The position numbers and the translations under genes are program-made. A DNA stretch of 59,797 nt. Origin: Bacteroidota bacterium (GTDB lineage Bacteria > Bacteroidota > Bacteroidia > Bacteroidales > Rikenellaceae). The notes under the pieces are model-generated. The model had not been told where the DNA came from and ran no database searches. It saw only the letters and a list, made by a program, of their open reading frames with translations. Below are positions 19,975 to 28,124 of this stretch, piece after piece. The DNA lies in contig JADFUS010000056.1 in the NCBI GenBank assembly GCA_015222165.1, positions 1 through 59,797 of the forward strand, in the 5' to 3' direction. Position 1 is the stretch's first letter. Each line of letters begins with the position of its first letter.

Positions 19975-20003
19975 TACTATACCGTTTGAAAGTAATCATA
20001 CCC
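19975..20003 (-). promoter_or_regulatory. Candidate promoter or operator of the PqqD operon
   Basis: On the minus strand GGTAT occurs twice, 19 bases apart (ATACC on plus at 19979-19983 and 19998-20002), about 30-50 bases before the PqqD start. No TAnnTTTG box is present in this spacer. The arrangement could be a -35/-10 pair for the neighbouring ECF sigma factor, or a repeated operator. This is a weak, inferred call. Confidence 0.3.
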
Positions 20004-20007
20004 TACG

Positions 20008-20043
20008 AAAAAAGCAATAAATTATTAAAATTTATTGCTTTTT
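20008..20043. terminator. Terminator after the ECF sigma gene
   Basis: A perfect stem of about 13 pairs (AAAAAGCAATAAA with TTTATTGCTTTTT) has a 9-base loop and A/T flanks. It separates the sigma factor from the PqqD operon, so the operon needs its own promoter. Confidence 0.85.
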
Positions 20044-20045
20044 AT

Positions 20046-20531
20046 TTACAAAATAGTTTTTCTTAGAAAGGTTAATGCTAAGGTCATTCTTTTTTCGACC
20101 GTTTTAATGCTTATCCCAAGAAGCTCGGCTATTTCTTTATATTTTAGATTATCTCGTCTATTTAGTAAAAAAGTAGTCTTTATATTTTCAGGCATTTTTT
20201 TCAAAGCGTTTGTGTAGTCTCTTTTCAGATTTGTGCAATCTATTCGTTCATCAATATAAATTGTATCATAACTATTAGAATATATGCTTTTTTCGAATTC
20301 ATTTTGAATAACATTTTTTCGATATTCACTGATTACTATATCATTCGCTATTTTATATAAAAGAGATTTTATTTGTGAAGTATATATACTATCTTTTTTC
20401 TCCCAAATTTTTGAAAATACGTCATGCAGAATATCTTGAGCAATATTTTTATTTTTACATTTTTTTGAGATGTAATTTAATATATCGCTTGAATACTCTT
20501 TATATATTTCTTCAAATTCAAGGTTATTCAT
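20046..20531 (-). CDS. ECF RNA polymerase sigma factor
   Basis: This 161-residue sigma-70-family ECF factor has region 2 (about 8-70: FEEIYKEYSSDILNYI, AQDILHDVFSKIWEKK) and region 4 with a helix-turn-helix (about 105-155: MPENIKTTFLLNRRDNLKYKEIAELLGISIKTVEKRM). No anti-sigma gene lies next to it. It is immediately upstream of the PqqD operon, in the same direction, but ends in its own terminator. A role in switching on that operon is inference. A -7 box TATATTTG lies at 20568-20575 on the minus strand. Confidence 0.92.
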   Translation of the reverse strand: MNNLEFEEIYKEYSSDILNYISKKCKNKNIAQDILHDVFSKIWEKKDSIYTSQIKSLLYKIANDIVISEYRKNVIQNEFEKSIYSNSYDTIYIDERIDCTNLKRDYTNALKKMPENIKTTFLLNRRDNLKYKEIAELLGISIKTVEKRMTLALTFLRKTIL

Positions 20532-20567
20532 TCTTATAAAAAGATTGATTTCTTCGTGCTATAGTAA

Positions 20568-20575
20568 CAAATATA
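20568..20575 (-). promoter_or_regulatory. -7 box of the sigma factor gene
   Basis: TATATTTG on the minus strand lies 36 bases before the start codon. No -33 TTG is seen at the expected distance. Confidence 0.5.
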
Positions 20576-20645
20576 TTATAATTATTTTAATATATGATAT
20601 TTTCATATTAAATTTTTAATATAAACATCTTTTTAATATAAATAA

Positions 20646-20705
20646 ATTTTTTCGGCAAGACAAGATGATATTTTAATAATAACTCAATTGGAAAAAAAGG
20701 AATAG
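20646..20705 (+). pseudogene. Relic of a BACON-like lipoprotein gene end
   Basis: After a stop codon at 20643 an open frame runs to the TAG at 20703. Its last 12 residues, DILIITQLEKKE, match DTLIITQLGKTE at the end of the lipoprotein gene at 12760-13152, with the stop at the same place. The DNA match is 23 of 25 bases at 20667-20691 against 13114-13138 by hand alignment. The body of the gene is missing. A similar terminator follows in both places. This looks like a decayed copy of a related gene. Confidence 0.7.
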
Positions 20706-20709
20706 ATAT

Positions 20710-20748
20710 AAAAATGCCGTAATAATATTATTTATTACGGCATTTTTT
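20710..20748. terminator. Bidirectional terminator
   Basis: ATGCCGTAATAA (20714-20725) pairs perfectly with TTATTACGGCAT (20732-20743), with A and T runs on the two sides. It is related in sequence to the terminator at 13159-13197 and ends the leftward guanine deaminase gene. Confidence 0.88.
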
Positions 20749-20752
20749 ATGT

Positions 20753-21223
20753 TTAATATTCTATTTTATCGGTTTTGGAACTCCACATTTTAAAAGTTTC
20801 TATAGATTCTTCTCTTAAAAAATTTTCTGTTGGAAGTTTTCTATCGTCGAGTTTTAACGATATTTCATCATAAATAAATGAGTCGTCAAAACCTATATCT
20901 TTTGCATCTGCTTTAGTGTTACCAAAATATAATTTATCTAGGTGAGCCCAATATATAGCTCCTAAACACATAGGGCATGGTTCGCATGAAGAGAAAATAT
21001 TGTAATTGCTTAAATCAAAAGTTTTTAATTTGTCGCAAGCATTTCTTATAGCCATAACCTCGGCGTGAGCTGTTGGGTCGTTAGAAGAAGTAACTCTGTT
21101 TACTCCCGTAGCTAAAATTTCACCCTCTTTAGAAGCTATGACAGCTCCAAAAGGTCCTCCGCCATTTTCTATGTTTTTTGTGGCAAGGTTTATCGCCTCA
21201 CGCATCAACTCTTTTTCAGTCAT
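20753..21223 (-). CDS. guaD: Guanine deaminase, cytidine-deaminase fold
   Basis: This enzyme hydrolyses guanine to xanthine and ammonia. The 156-residue protein has the zinc site of the family: HAEVMA (His and catalytic Glu) and PCPMC (two Cys). The flanking stretches SSNDPTAHAE, SCEPCPMCLGAIYWA and GFDDSFIY, the length, and the end K-x-x-Y closely follow Bacillus subtilis GuaD. It is less like TadA, which lacks the FDDSFIY segment. The gene is monocistronic between two terminators. Confidence 0.88.
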   Translation of the reverse strand: MTEKELMREAINLATKNIENGGGPFGAVIASKEGEILATGVNRVTSSNDPTAHAEVMAIRNACDKLKTFDLSNYNIFSSCEPCPMCLGAIYWAHLDKLYFGNTKADAKDIGFDDSFIYDEISLKLDDRKLPTENFLREESIETFKMWSSKTDKIEY

Positions 21224-21256
21224 AATGTAGTATGTTTATATTATATTTTCAAGGTA

Positions 21257-21296
21257 CAAAAAAACTGCCGACAATTTACACTGTCAGCAGTTTTTT
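21257..21296 (-). terminator. Terminator of the rarA-kdsA-maf-DPP11 operon
   Basis: CTGCCGACA (21265-21273) pairs with TGTCAGCAG (21282-21290) with one wobble, flanked by A and T runs. It lies just past the DPP11 stop on the minus strand. Confidence 0.82.
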
Positions 21297-21309
21297 ATAT
21301 TTGTGGTGT

Positions 21310-23412
21310 CTATTTAATGTTCATTTCGTCTATTAGATATGGTGCTCCACAAACTTTATCAGTGATGAAAAGCACAAATCTTATGTTTACAATGATATTT
21401 CTACACATATCATCGCTATAAATTATATCACTCATTGTCGATTCCCAGCAACGGTCAAAATTTAAACCTATAAGTTCGCCATTTCCATTTAATACGGGGC
21501 TTCCAGAATTTCCTCCCGTTGTGTGGTTCGTAGCAATAAAACATACTGGCATATAACCGTCAATAGCCCAACGTCCAAAATCTTTATTGTTATAAAGTTC
21601 TTTCATCTTAGGGTCTACTTGATAGTCATAGATGTTAGGGTTCTCTTTTTCCATAAATCCTTCGATAGAAGTTTGGAAGTTGTAAACAACGCCGTCTGAA
21701 GGCTCGAAACCAGCTATTTTACCATAAGCTATACGTAAAGTTCTGTTTGCATCAGGATAGAATGTTCTGTCTTTCTGCATAGTCATCAGACCTTTCATAT
21801 AATCTTTATATAAATATTGAATAGCTAAATTCAAACTTTTATATTTAGGTTCTACTTTCTGTTTAAAGATAGTGTTAAATTCTTTAAACACTTTGAAAAT
21901 AGGGTCATTATATACTAGGTCAATAATTGTTAGTGAAGGTTCGTCAAAAAGTTTATCCATCTCTTTTTCGGAAGTGAAAATAGAGCTGTCAAAAAGTTGG
22001 TCTACAAAATCATCAAGTTTCCAAATATTATCTGTAAGAACTTTTGGGTGAAATTGTGCAGGGACTTTTTCATAATAAGCTTTCAACATCGCTTTAGCAA
22101 CTTCTCTGTCTATAGGCTCATAATAATCTTTAAAAAAGAAATCTTTATTATTGTCGTATATATCTTTTTTAGCTTCAATATTTTTTGTGTTTACGTCTAA
22201 AAGAAAACGTATAGAGTTAAATATCTCTATTGATTGAATAGATTCATAATAATATGAACGAGTAAGAGAGTAGTCGGTAAGCTCTTTATAGTTTTTAGCA
22301 AGGTCTGCAACAACGTTTTCATATTGAGGTTTATTCTTAGCCCATTCGTTAAATTTTGCTTCAAGAGCTTCTTTTTTCTCTATAGCTTTTAATTTTTTAA
22401 CGCCACGGCTCTCGCCTTTCCAACGTTTCCAAGAATTCGAAATATTAGCTTGTTTTGCAGAATATTGAATACGTACTTTGTCGTCTTGTTTTTGATATTT
22501 ATCAATAATATCAAGTCTTGTTGTACGAAGAGCTATTTTATTAGGGTTTCCACTTTCTATAATATACTTAACAGCTGAAGAGTGAAGATATTCGTTTGTG
22601 CTTCCAGGACTTCCATAAACAAAAGTGAAATCGCCCTCTTTTAAAGGAGCAGTATTTATTGTTAATGATTTTTTAGGAGTTAAAGGAATATTATCTTTTG
22701 AATATTTTGCAGGCTTATTATCTTTATTTGCATAAATTCTAAACATTGTAAAATCTGCAACATGACGTGGCCACATCCAATTGTCAGTGTCACCGCCGAA
22801 TTTCCCTATTGATGATGGTGGTGCAATAACTAAACGTACATCTTTGTAGCTTTCATAAACAAAAATAAAATATTGATTATTATAGTATAAAGATTCTATT
22901 TTTGCGTTGTAGTTAGTGCCTTTTATAGTTTTTGCAACAATAGCATCACTATTTTTATTTATAAGTTTGTTACGTTGTTCACGAGACATTTTCTCTGTAA
23001 CACCTTTTAAAACAGCTTTCGAAACATCGTCCATACGTACAAGAAAATCGGCACTCGCATTATATGATGGAAGTTCCTCTTGTTGGCTCATTGCTGCGAA
23101 ACCATTTGTAAGATAGTCATGGTCGATATTACTATGATATTGGACTTGATCATAGCCACAATGATAGTTTGTTAAGATTAGCCCTTTGTCAGAGATTAAC
23201 TCTGCTGTACAGCCTTCAAAACGAACAACAGCATCTTTCAACGATGCTTGGTTAACACTATATAAATCTTCTGCAGAAAGCTTTAGCCCTTTTTCCTGCA
23301 TATCGTTTAGTTTAGTATATTTTATTATCGAAGGAATCCACATTCCTTCGTCTGCTCTTGCACCTAAACAGCTGAAGAGCATCACAAATAAAGTGAGAAT
23401 TATTTTTTTCAT
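21310..23412 (-). CDS. S46 family dipeptidyl-peptidase, DPP11-type
   Basis: This 700-residue periplasmic serine peptidase has a signal peptide ending near ARAD (about 20). It releases dipeptides from peptide N-termini and feeds amino acids to asaccharolytic metabolism. The catalytic triad is His84 (NYHC), Asp220 (WPRHVADF) and Ser636 (GGNSGSP). Arg654 lies 18 residues after the serine in NFDR, the same spacing as Ser655/Arg673 in Porphyromonas gingivalis DPP11, where this Arg selects Asp or Glu at P1 (DPP7 has Gly). DPP11 specificity is therefore likely. It starts one base after the maf stop. Confidence 0.92.
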   Translation of the reverse strand: MKKIILTLFVMLFSCLGARADEGMWIPSIIKYTKLNDMQEKGLKLSAEDLYSVNQASLKDAVVRFEGCTAELISDKGLILTNYHCGYDQVQYHSNIDHDYLTNGFAAMSQQEELPSYNASADFLVRMDDVSKAVLKGVTEKMSREQRNKLINKNSDAIVAKTIKGTNYNAKIESLYYNNQYFIFVYESYKDVRLVIAPPSSIGKFGGDTDNWMWPRHVADFTMFRIYANKDNKPAKYSKDNIPLTPKKSLTINTAPLKEGDFTFVYGSPGSTNEYLHSSAVKYIIESGNPNKIALRTTRLDIIDKYQKQDDKVRIQYSAKQANISNSWKRWKGESRGVKKLKAIEKKEALEAKFNEWAKNKPQYENVVADLAKNYKELTDYSLTRSYYYESIQSIEIFNSIRFLLDVNTKNIEAKKDIYDNNKDFFFKDYYEPIDREVAKAMLKAYYEKVPAQFHPKVLTDNIWKLDDFVDQLFDSSIFTSEKEMDKLFDEPSLTIIDLVYNDPIFKVFKEFNTIFKQKVEPKYKSLNLAIQYLYKDYMKGLMTMQKDRTFYPDANRTLRIAYGKIAGFEPSDGVVYNFQTSIEGFMEKENPNIYDYQVDPKMKELYNNKDFGRWAIDGYMPVCFIATNHTTGGNSGSPVLNGNGELIGLNFDRCWESTMSDIIYSDDMCRNIIVNIRFVLFITDKVCGAPYLIDEMNIK

Positions 23413-23994
23413 TTATAGAATTTTTTTAAGTAGTGTATACAATTTCTGTAAAGGAAGACCCATGATGTTATAATAACAACCATTAATACTTTTTATACCA
23501 ATAAACCCTATCCACTCTTGAATAGCGTAAGAACCAGCTTTATCAAAAGGTTTGTACTCGTCAATATAATGATCTATTTCGTCTATAGAAAGTTCATTAA
23601 AATTAACTGTAGAGGTTTCGCTAAAAGTGTATGTTTTACCGTTGAAAACCACTGTAACACCTGTGATAACTTTATGTTCACGTCCCGAAAGTCGCTCGAG
23701 CATATCTTTAGCATCTTCACAAGTTTTAGGTTTCCCAAAAATGATATTATCACAAACAACTATAGTGTCTGCAGCAATCAAAATTTCGTTATCTAAAAGT
23801 CTATGAGGGCAAGAGTCAGCTTTTATATTTGCTAAATATCCCGCTATTTCTTCTTTAGGAAGATTTTTAGGATATGATTCACAGACATGAAATTTATCGA
23901 CAACTTGCAGTCTTAAACCTAAGCCCTTAAGGAGTTCTCTACGGCGAGGTGAGCTTGAAGCGAGTATAAATGTATATTTGTCGAAAAGGTACAT
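23413..23994 (-). CDS. maf: Maf-like nucleoside triphosphate pyrophosphatase
   Basis: This 193-residue cytosolic house-cleaning enzyme hydrolyses non-canonical or selected NTPs (dTTP/UTP type in the YhdE subgroup) to NMP and pyrophosphate. The signature ASSSPRRRELL (12-22) and the IAADTIVVCD segment are present, and the YAIQEW and YYNIMGLPL ends are typical. It follows kdsA by two bases. KdsA, Maf and RarA as neighbours is ordinary housekeeping synteny. Confidence 0.93.
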   Translation of the reverse strand: MYLFDKYTFILASSSPRRRELLKGLGLRLQVVDKFHVCESYPKNLPKEEIAGYLANIKADSCPHRLLDNEILIAADTIVVCDNIIFGKPKTCEDAKDMLERLSGREHKVITGVTVVFNGKTYTFSETSTVNFNELSIDEIDHYIDEYKPFDKAGSYAIQEWIGFIGIKSINGCYYNIMGLPLQKLYTLLKKIL

Positions 23995-23996
23995 AC

Positions 23997-24830
23997 TTAA
24001 AATTTATTAATTGTTTGTCTTATTGCTACAAGGCGTGTTAACATACCTTCTAAAAGGTTGATTTGTAACATATTTGCACCGTCAGATTTTGCTTTTGCAG
24101 GTTCTGGGTGAGTTTCTAAAAATAGTCCGTCAGCACCAACTACAACCGATGCACGAGCTATTGTTTCAATCATATCTGGAGCTCCTCCAGTTACACCACT
24201 TGTTTGGTTTGGCTGTTGAAGAGAGTGTGTAACGTCCATAACAACAGGAAGCCCTGTACGTTGCATGATAGGAATAGAGCGATTGTCAACAATAATATCT
24301 TGATAGCCAAAAGAAGTTCCTCTGTCTGTCAAAATTATTTTTTCATTTCCAGAATCTATAACTTTCTGAGATGCAAAACGCATAGCATCAGGAGCTAAAA
24401 ACTGACCTTTCTTAATGTTAACAACTTTTCCTGTTTTTGCCGCAGCAACTAAAATATCTGTTTGACGACATAAAAAAGCTGGTATTTGTAAAACATCTAC
24501 ATATTCCGCAGCCATTTCAGCTTCTATAGCAGAGTGGATATCCGTAACTACTGGTAAACCAACTTCACGGCGTACTTTATCCAATATTTTAAGTGCTTTA
24601 ATATCTCCTATTCCGCTAAAAGAGTCTATACGAGATCTGTTTGCTTTTCTATATGATGCTTTAAAAATAAATGGAATATCTAATTTCTCAGTTATCTTTT
24701 TTATTTCTGTAGCAATATTCATCGCCATAGCTTCATTTTCTAAAACACAAGGTCCAGCAAGTAAAAAAAAGTTGTCGCTTTTAGATTGCTTAATTTGTGG
24801 AATTGATGCTATAATATCTTTTTTATTCAT
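23997..24830 (-). CDS. kdsA: 3-deoxy-8-phosphooctulonate synthase
   Basis: KdsA condenses phosphoenolpyruvate with arabinose-5-phosphate to KDO-8-phosphate for the lipopolysaccharide core. The 277-residue TIM-barrel protein shows LLAGPCVLEN, FKASYRKANRSRIDSFSG, VVTDIH, CRQTDILVAAA and LTDRGTSFGYQD, all classic KdsA segments. It indicates a Gram-negative envelope with KDO. It sits in an operon 5 bases after rarA and 2 before maf. Confidence 0.97.
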   Translation of the reverse strand: MNKKDIIASIPQIKQSKSDNFFLLAGPCVLENEAMAMNIATEIKKITEKLDIPFIFKASYRKANRSRIDSFSGIGDIKALKILDKVRREVGLPVVTDIHSAIEAEMAAEYVDVLQIPAFLCRQTDILVAAAKTGKVVNIKKGQFLAPDAMRFASQKVIDSGNEKIILTDRGTSFGYQDIIVDNRSIPIMQRTGLPVVMDVTHSLQQPNQTSGVTGGAPDMIETIARASVVVGADGLFLETHPEPAKAKSDGANMLQINLLEGMLTRLVAIRQTINKF

Positions 24831-24835
24831 ATCTA

Positions 24836-26113
24836 TTATTTATATTTGTCTTTCCATTGATTTTCTATTTGACGAGATATTTGTTCTTCTTTTGAATTAT
24901 GTTGAGGTTCGTAGAAAGTAGTTTTTTCGAGACCTTGAGGCATAAATTCTTGATAAACAAAATGATTTTTAAAATCATGTGAATATTTGTATTCTCCACC
25001 ATAACCAATATCTTTTAATAATGCTGTCGGAGCATTTCTTAAATTTAAAGGTACAGGACGAGGAACATTATCTTTTTTTATAAAGCTCATAGCTTTATTT
25101 ATTGCTAAATATGCGGAGTTACTTTTAGCTGATGTTGCAAGATATATAGTTGCTTCAGCTAACGGAATTCGAGCTTCGGGCATTCCTATTTTAGAAACTG
25201 CATCAAAGCAAGCATTTGCTATTAATAGCGAGTTAGGATTTGCAAGTCCAATATCTTCACTTGCCGAAATTATTAGTCGTCGAGCAATAAATTTTACATC
25301 TTCACCTGCATTTAACATCATAGCAAGATAATATATCGATGCATTTGGATCGCTACCTCTTATAGATTTTATAAAAGCAGAAATATAATCGTAATGTTGT
25401 TCTCCGCCTTTGTCATAACTTATAATGTTATCTTTAAGAGCTTTTTCGATAAACTCATTTGTTACAATTATCTTTCCTTGTTCACTATTACTTATAATAT
25501 CAAGAATATTTAGAAGCTTTCGTGCGTCTCCACCAGAAAAACGATATAGTGCTTCATACTCTTTTATTTCTATTTCACGTTCCTTTAATATAACATCTTT
25601 TGTTAATGCTCGCTCCACAAGTTCTTTGATATTTTCAAGAGATAATGGATTTAAAATATATACTTGACAGCGAGAAAGAAGAGGACGAATAACTTCAAAA
25701 GAAGGATTTTCGGTAGTTGCTCCGATAAGAGTAAAAATACCTTGTTCAACAGCTCCCAACAAAGAGTCTTGTTGTGATTTTGAGAAGCGATGAATTTCGT
25801 CAATAAATAAAATAGGTTTTTGTGTATTGAAAAATTGTTTATCTTTGGCTTTTTCAATAATATCTCGAATATCTTTAACACCAGAATTAATGGCACTAAG
25901 AGTGTAGAATGGTCTTCCGAGAGTTAATGCAACAATATTAGCAAGTGTAGTCTTCCCTATACCAGGAGGACCCCACAATATAAACGATGGTATGTTCCCA
26001 TGCGTCAACATCTTAGCAAGTACTCCTTCTTTTCCGAGCAAGTGCTTTTGACCTATATACTCTTCAAAGTTTTTAGGTCTTAATCGTTCAGCTAATGGAA
26101 TATTTGTTTGCAT
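24836..26113 (-). CDS. rarA: Replication-associated recombination protein A
   Basis: RarA/MgsA is a clamp-loader-like AAA+ ATPase acting at stalled replication forks. The 425-residue protein has the N-terminal AERLRPKNFEEYIGQKHLL, Walker A GPPGIGKTTLA, Walker B LFIDEIHRF, sensor ATTENPSF and the C-terminal tetramerisation domain with AMLNAGEDVKFIARRL and EYKYSHDF. It is the first gene of the operon. A -7 box (TACTTTTG on the minus strand, 26130-26137) lies 16 bases before the start. Confidence 0.97.
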   Translation of the reverse strand: MQTNIPLAERLRPKNFEEYIGQKHLLGKEGVLAKMLTHGNIPSFILWGPPGIGKTTLANIVALTLGRPFYTLSAINSGVKDIRDIIEKAKDKQFFNTQKPILFIDEIHRFSKSQQDSLLGAVEQGIFTLIGATTENPSFEVIRPLLSRCQVYILNPLSLENIKELVERALTKDVILKEREIEIKEYEALYRFSGGDARKLLNILDIISNSEQGKIIVTNEFIEKALKDNIISYDKGGEQHYDYISAFIKSIRGSDPNASIYYLAMMLNAGEDVKFIARRLIISASEDIGLANPNSLLIANACFDAVSKIGMPEARIPLAEATIYLATSAKSNSAYLAINKAMSFIKKDNVPRPVPLNLRNAPTALLKDIGYGGEYKYSHDFKNHFVYQEFMPQGLEKTTFYEPQHNSKEEQISRQIENQWKDKYK

Positions 26114-26129
26114 ATAACAAAATTTTAAA

Positions 26130-26147
26130 CAAAAGTAACTATATTTG
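26130..26147. promoter_or_regulatory. Closely spaced divergent -7 boxes
   Basis: On the minus strand TACTTTTG (26130-26137) points to rarA. On the plus strand TATATTTG (26140-26147) points to the outer-membrane gene. Only two bases separate them, so the two promoters probably cannot be occupied together. No clear -33 box is visible for either. Confidence 0.5.
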
Positions 26148-26189
26148 TGAGTAGTGACAAATAAAATACAAAATTTCTATATATTTTTT

Positions 26190-28046
26190 ATGAGTATTAA
26201 ATTAAAATCCTATTATTTTATTGCTGTATTAACCTTTATGTTGATGCAATTAGGTGCCTATGGTCAGGTTAAAGACACCTTGGACATTAATAATAATAAA
26301 CTCACAAATATTAATATCCAAGATAAAATTATTCAAGATACTTCAAAAAAAGATCATGTTAAAATAGATACTTCTTTAAGTAAACATTCTATTAAAAATT
26401 TAATTATTAAAAATTTATTTAGTCAAAATTTTTCTGAAGAGAAAGATATAGCACCAATAAATAAATTTGAAAAATATGAAGGTAAAATAATAGATTCTAT
26501 TTTTATACTCAGAGAACGACCTTTTAATCCAGATAAAGCAAAGAAAAAGTTTGAGAAATTCCTTCTTCAAACTGCAAATGCAATGCATACAGCTACGAGA
26601 GAATCGGTTATTGATAATGAACTTCTTTTTAGTTCGGGAGAACGAGTACGTGAACAAAATTTAAGTAATACGCTTTCTCGTCTTCGAGATTTAGGTATTT
26701 TTTCAAGTGTAGAGATAGAAATTCAAGAAACCAGTAAAAATATAGTAAATGTTTATATTTTCACTCACGATAATTTTCCAGAACGTGTAGGGCTTAACTA
26801 CCGCTATTCACGAGATGCCGATTTTTTTCTTAATGATAAAAATTTCTTAGGTTATGGTAATAGTCTAACTTTTAGATATTTCGTAAATTTTGCTCAAAAA
26901 GATTATGCTAAAGGATTTTCATTAGGACATTATGTAAATAACTTTTTAAATACTAAGGCAGGTTTAGAAACTGTTGGTTCTTATGGTAAGGATTTTTATT
27001 TAGCTAAGGCTATGATAGATAAGCCTTTTCTTGTAGATGGCGATTTTGCTGTTGGAGCAGGTTATTTAATAGAAAGAACAAATAGTGAGTATATAGATTT
27101 ACCAGATTCTGACCATATAGATATGAGACGTCAATATGCTAAATTATGGGGTGGAAAATCTTTTCCTGTTGGTGATTATAATAATAATATTTATTTTAAT
27201 GCGGGGACTTTTTATACAAAATATTTTAAAAGACCAGAAGTTGCTCCTCAACTAAACCCATATTTTCATAATACTGTAGATTTTATATGTTCAGCTGGTT
27301 TTTATCGTCAGAAACATTATTCTGGTAACCTTATTTACGGTTATGGAAATACCGAGACCATTCATTATGGTTATCAATTAGAAATGACTGGAGGTTTAAG
27401 AATTGATGAGTTTGAAAATCTTCCATATCTTGGTCTAAGATTTAAAATGGGTAATCTTATAAAAATAGGTTATTTATATGGTGATTTTAATTTTGGCTCG
27501 TTTTATTCTTTAGAGCGTAAAGTGTTGGAAACCACAGTTGCGAAAGTGAAATTATCTTATTTTTCGCCACTTATAAGATTAAGTGGGTCAGGTTATAAAC
27601 TTAGACAATTTTGGAATATAAGCTATACTTCGGGATTTAATTTAAGCAAGGGAGAGAGAAATAGTATTGTCTTTAATAATTATTATGGTTTAATTAGTGT
27701 AAGTCATGACAGAAAGGGTAATACTTGTTTAGAAGCCTCTGGAGAGAGTGTGCTTTTTACTCCATTACAACTTTATGGTTTTCGTTTTGCATTTTTTGGT
27801 TTTATGAATATAGGTAATGTCGGTTATTATAATAATCCTTTTAAAAATGAATTTTATGGCATAATGGGTGTAGGAGCAAGAATGAGAAATGAAAAACTTG
27901 TTTTAAGCACATTACAAATACGTGTTGGTGTTGCCATAAGAAGCAGTAGCGAATGGCGTAATTCATTATATAAGATATCTTCAGAATCTAAGCTCGTTTC
28001 AGAGAAATTTATACCTCAAGAGCCTTATTTCTTAAATATTTATTAG
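26190..28046 (+). CDS. Outer-membrane protein with POTRA-like part and 16-strand-type barrel (BamA/TamA-like)
   Basis: This 618-residue protein has a signal peptide (MSIKLKSYYFIAVLTF..., cleavage near GAYGQ). A linker rich in Asp/Asn/Lys follows, then a POTRA-like segment (about 110-205: SRLRDLGIFSSVEIEIQE) and a C-terminal surface-antigen-type barrel with Gly/Tyr-rich strands. It probably inserts or exports proteins or lipids at the outer membrane; it is shorter than BamA and not the main one. I chose the ATG at 26190 rather than a GTG at 26154: the GTG lies where transcription should begin after the -7 box at 26140-26147, and the ATG starts a clean signal peptide. Confidence 0.8.
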   Translation: MSIKLKSYYFIAVLTFMLMQLGAYGQVKDTLDINNNKLTNINIQDKIIQDTSKKDHVKIDTSLSKHSIKNLIIKNLFSQNFSEEKDIAPINKFEKYEGKIIDSIFILRERPFNPDKAKKKFEKFLLQTANAMHTATRESVIDNELLFSSGERVREQNLSNTLSRLRDLGIFSSVEIEIQETSKNIVNVYIFTHDNFPERVGLNYRYSRDADFFLNDKNFLGYGNSLTFRYFVNFAQKDYAKGFSLGHYVNNFLNTKAGLETVGSYGKDFYLAKAMIDKPFLVDGDFAVGAGYLIERTNSEYIDLPDSDHIDMRRQYAKLWGGKSFPVGDYNNNIYFNAGTFYTKYFKRPEVAPQLNPYFHNTVDFICSAGFYRQKHYSGNLIYGYGNTETIHYGYQLEMTGGLRIDEFENLPYLGLRFKMGNLIKIGYLYGDFNFGSFYSLERKVLETTVAKVKLSYFSPLIRLSGSGYKLRQFWNISYTSGFNLSKGERNSIVFNNYYGLISVSHDRKGNTCLEASGESVLFTPLQLYGFRFAFFGFMNIGNVGYYNNPFKNEFYGIMGVGARMRNEKLVLSTLQIRVGVAIRSSSEWRNSLYKISSESKLVSEKFIPQEPYFLNIY

Positions 28047-28124
28047 ATATTCTGCTATAAATAGTGTTATTTTAGAAATTATTGCATATCTTTACCTCAA
28101 ATATAAATATAATACAATATAATT

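Noticed and set aside
26154-26189. GTG start for the outer-membrane protein
   Set aside because: It would place 12 extra residues before a good signal peptide and lies at the expected transcription start.
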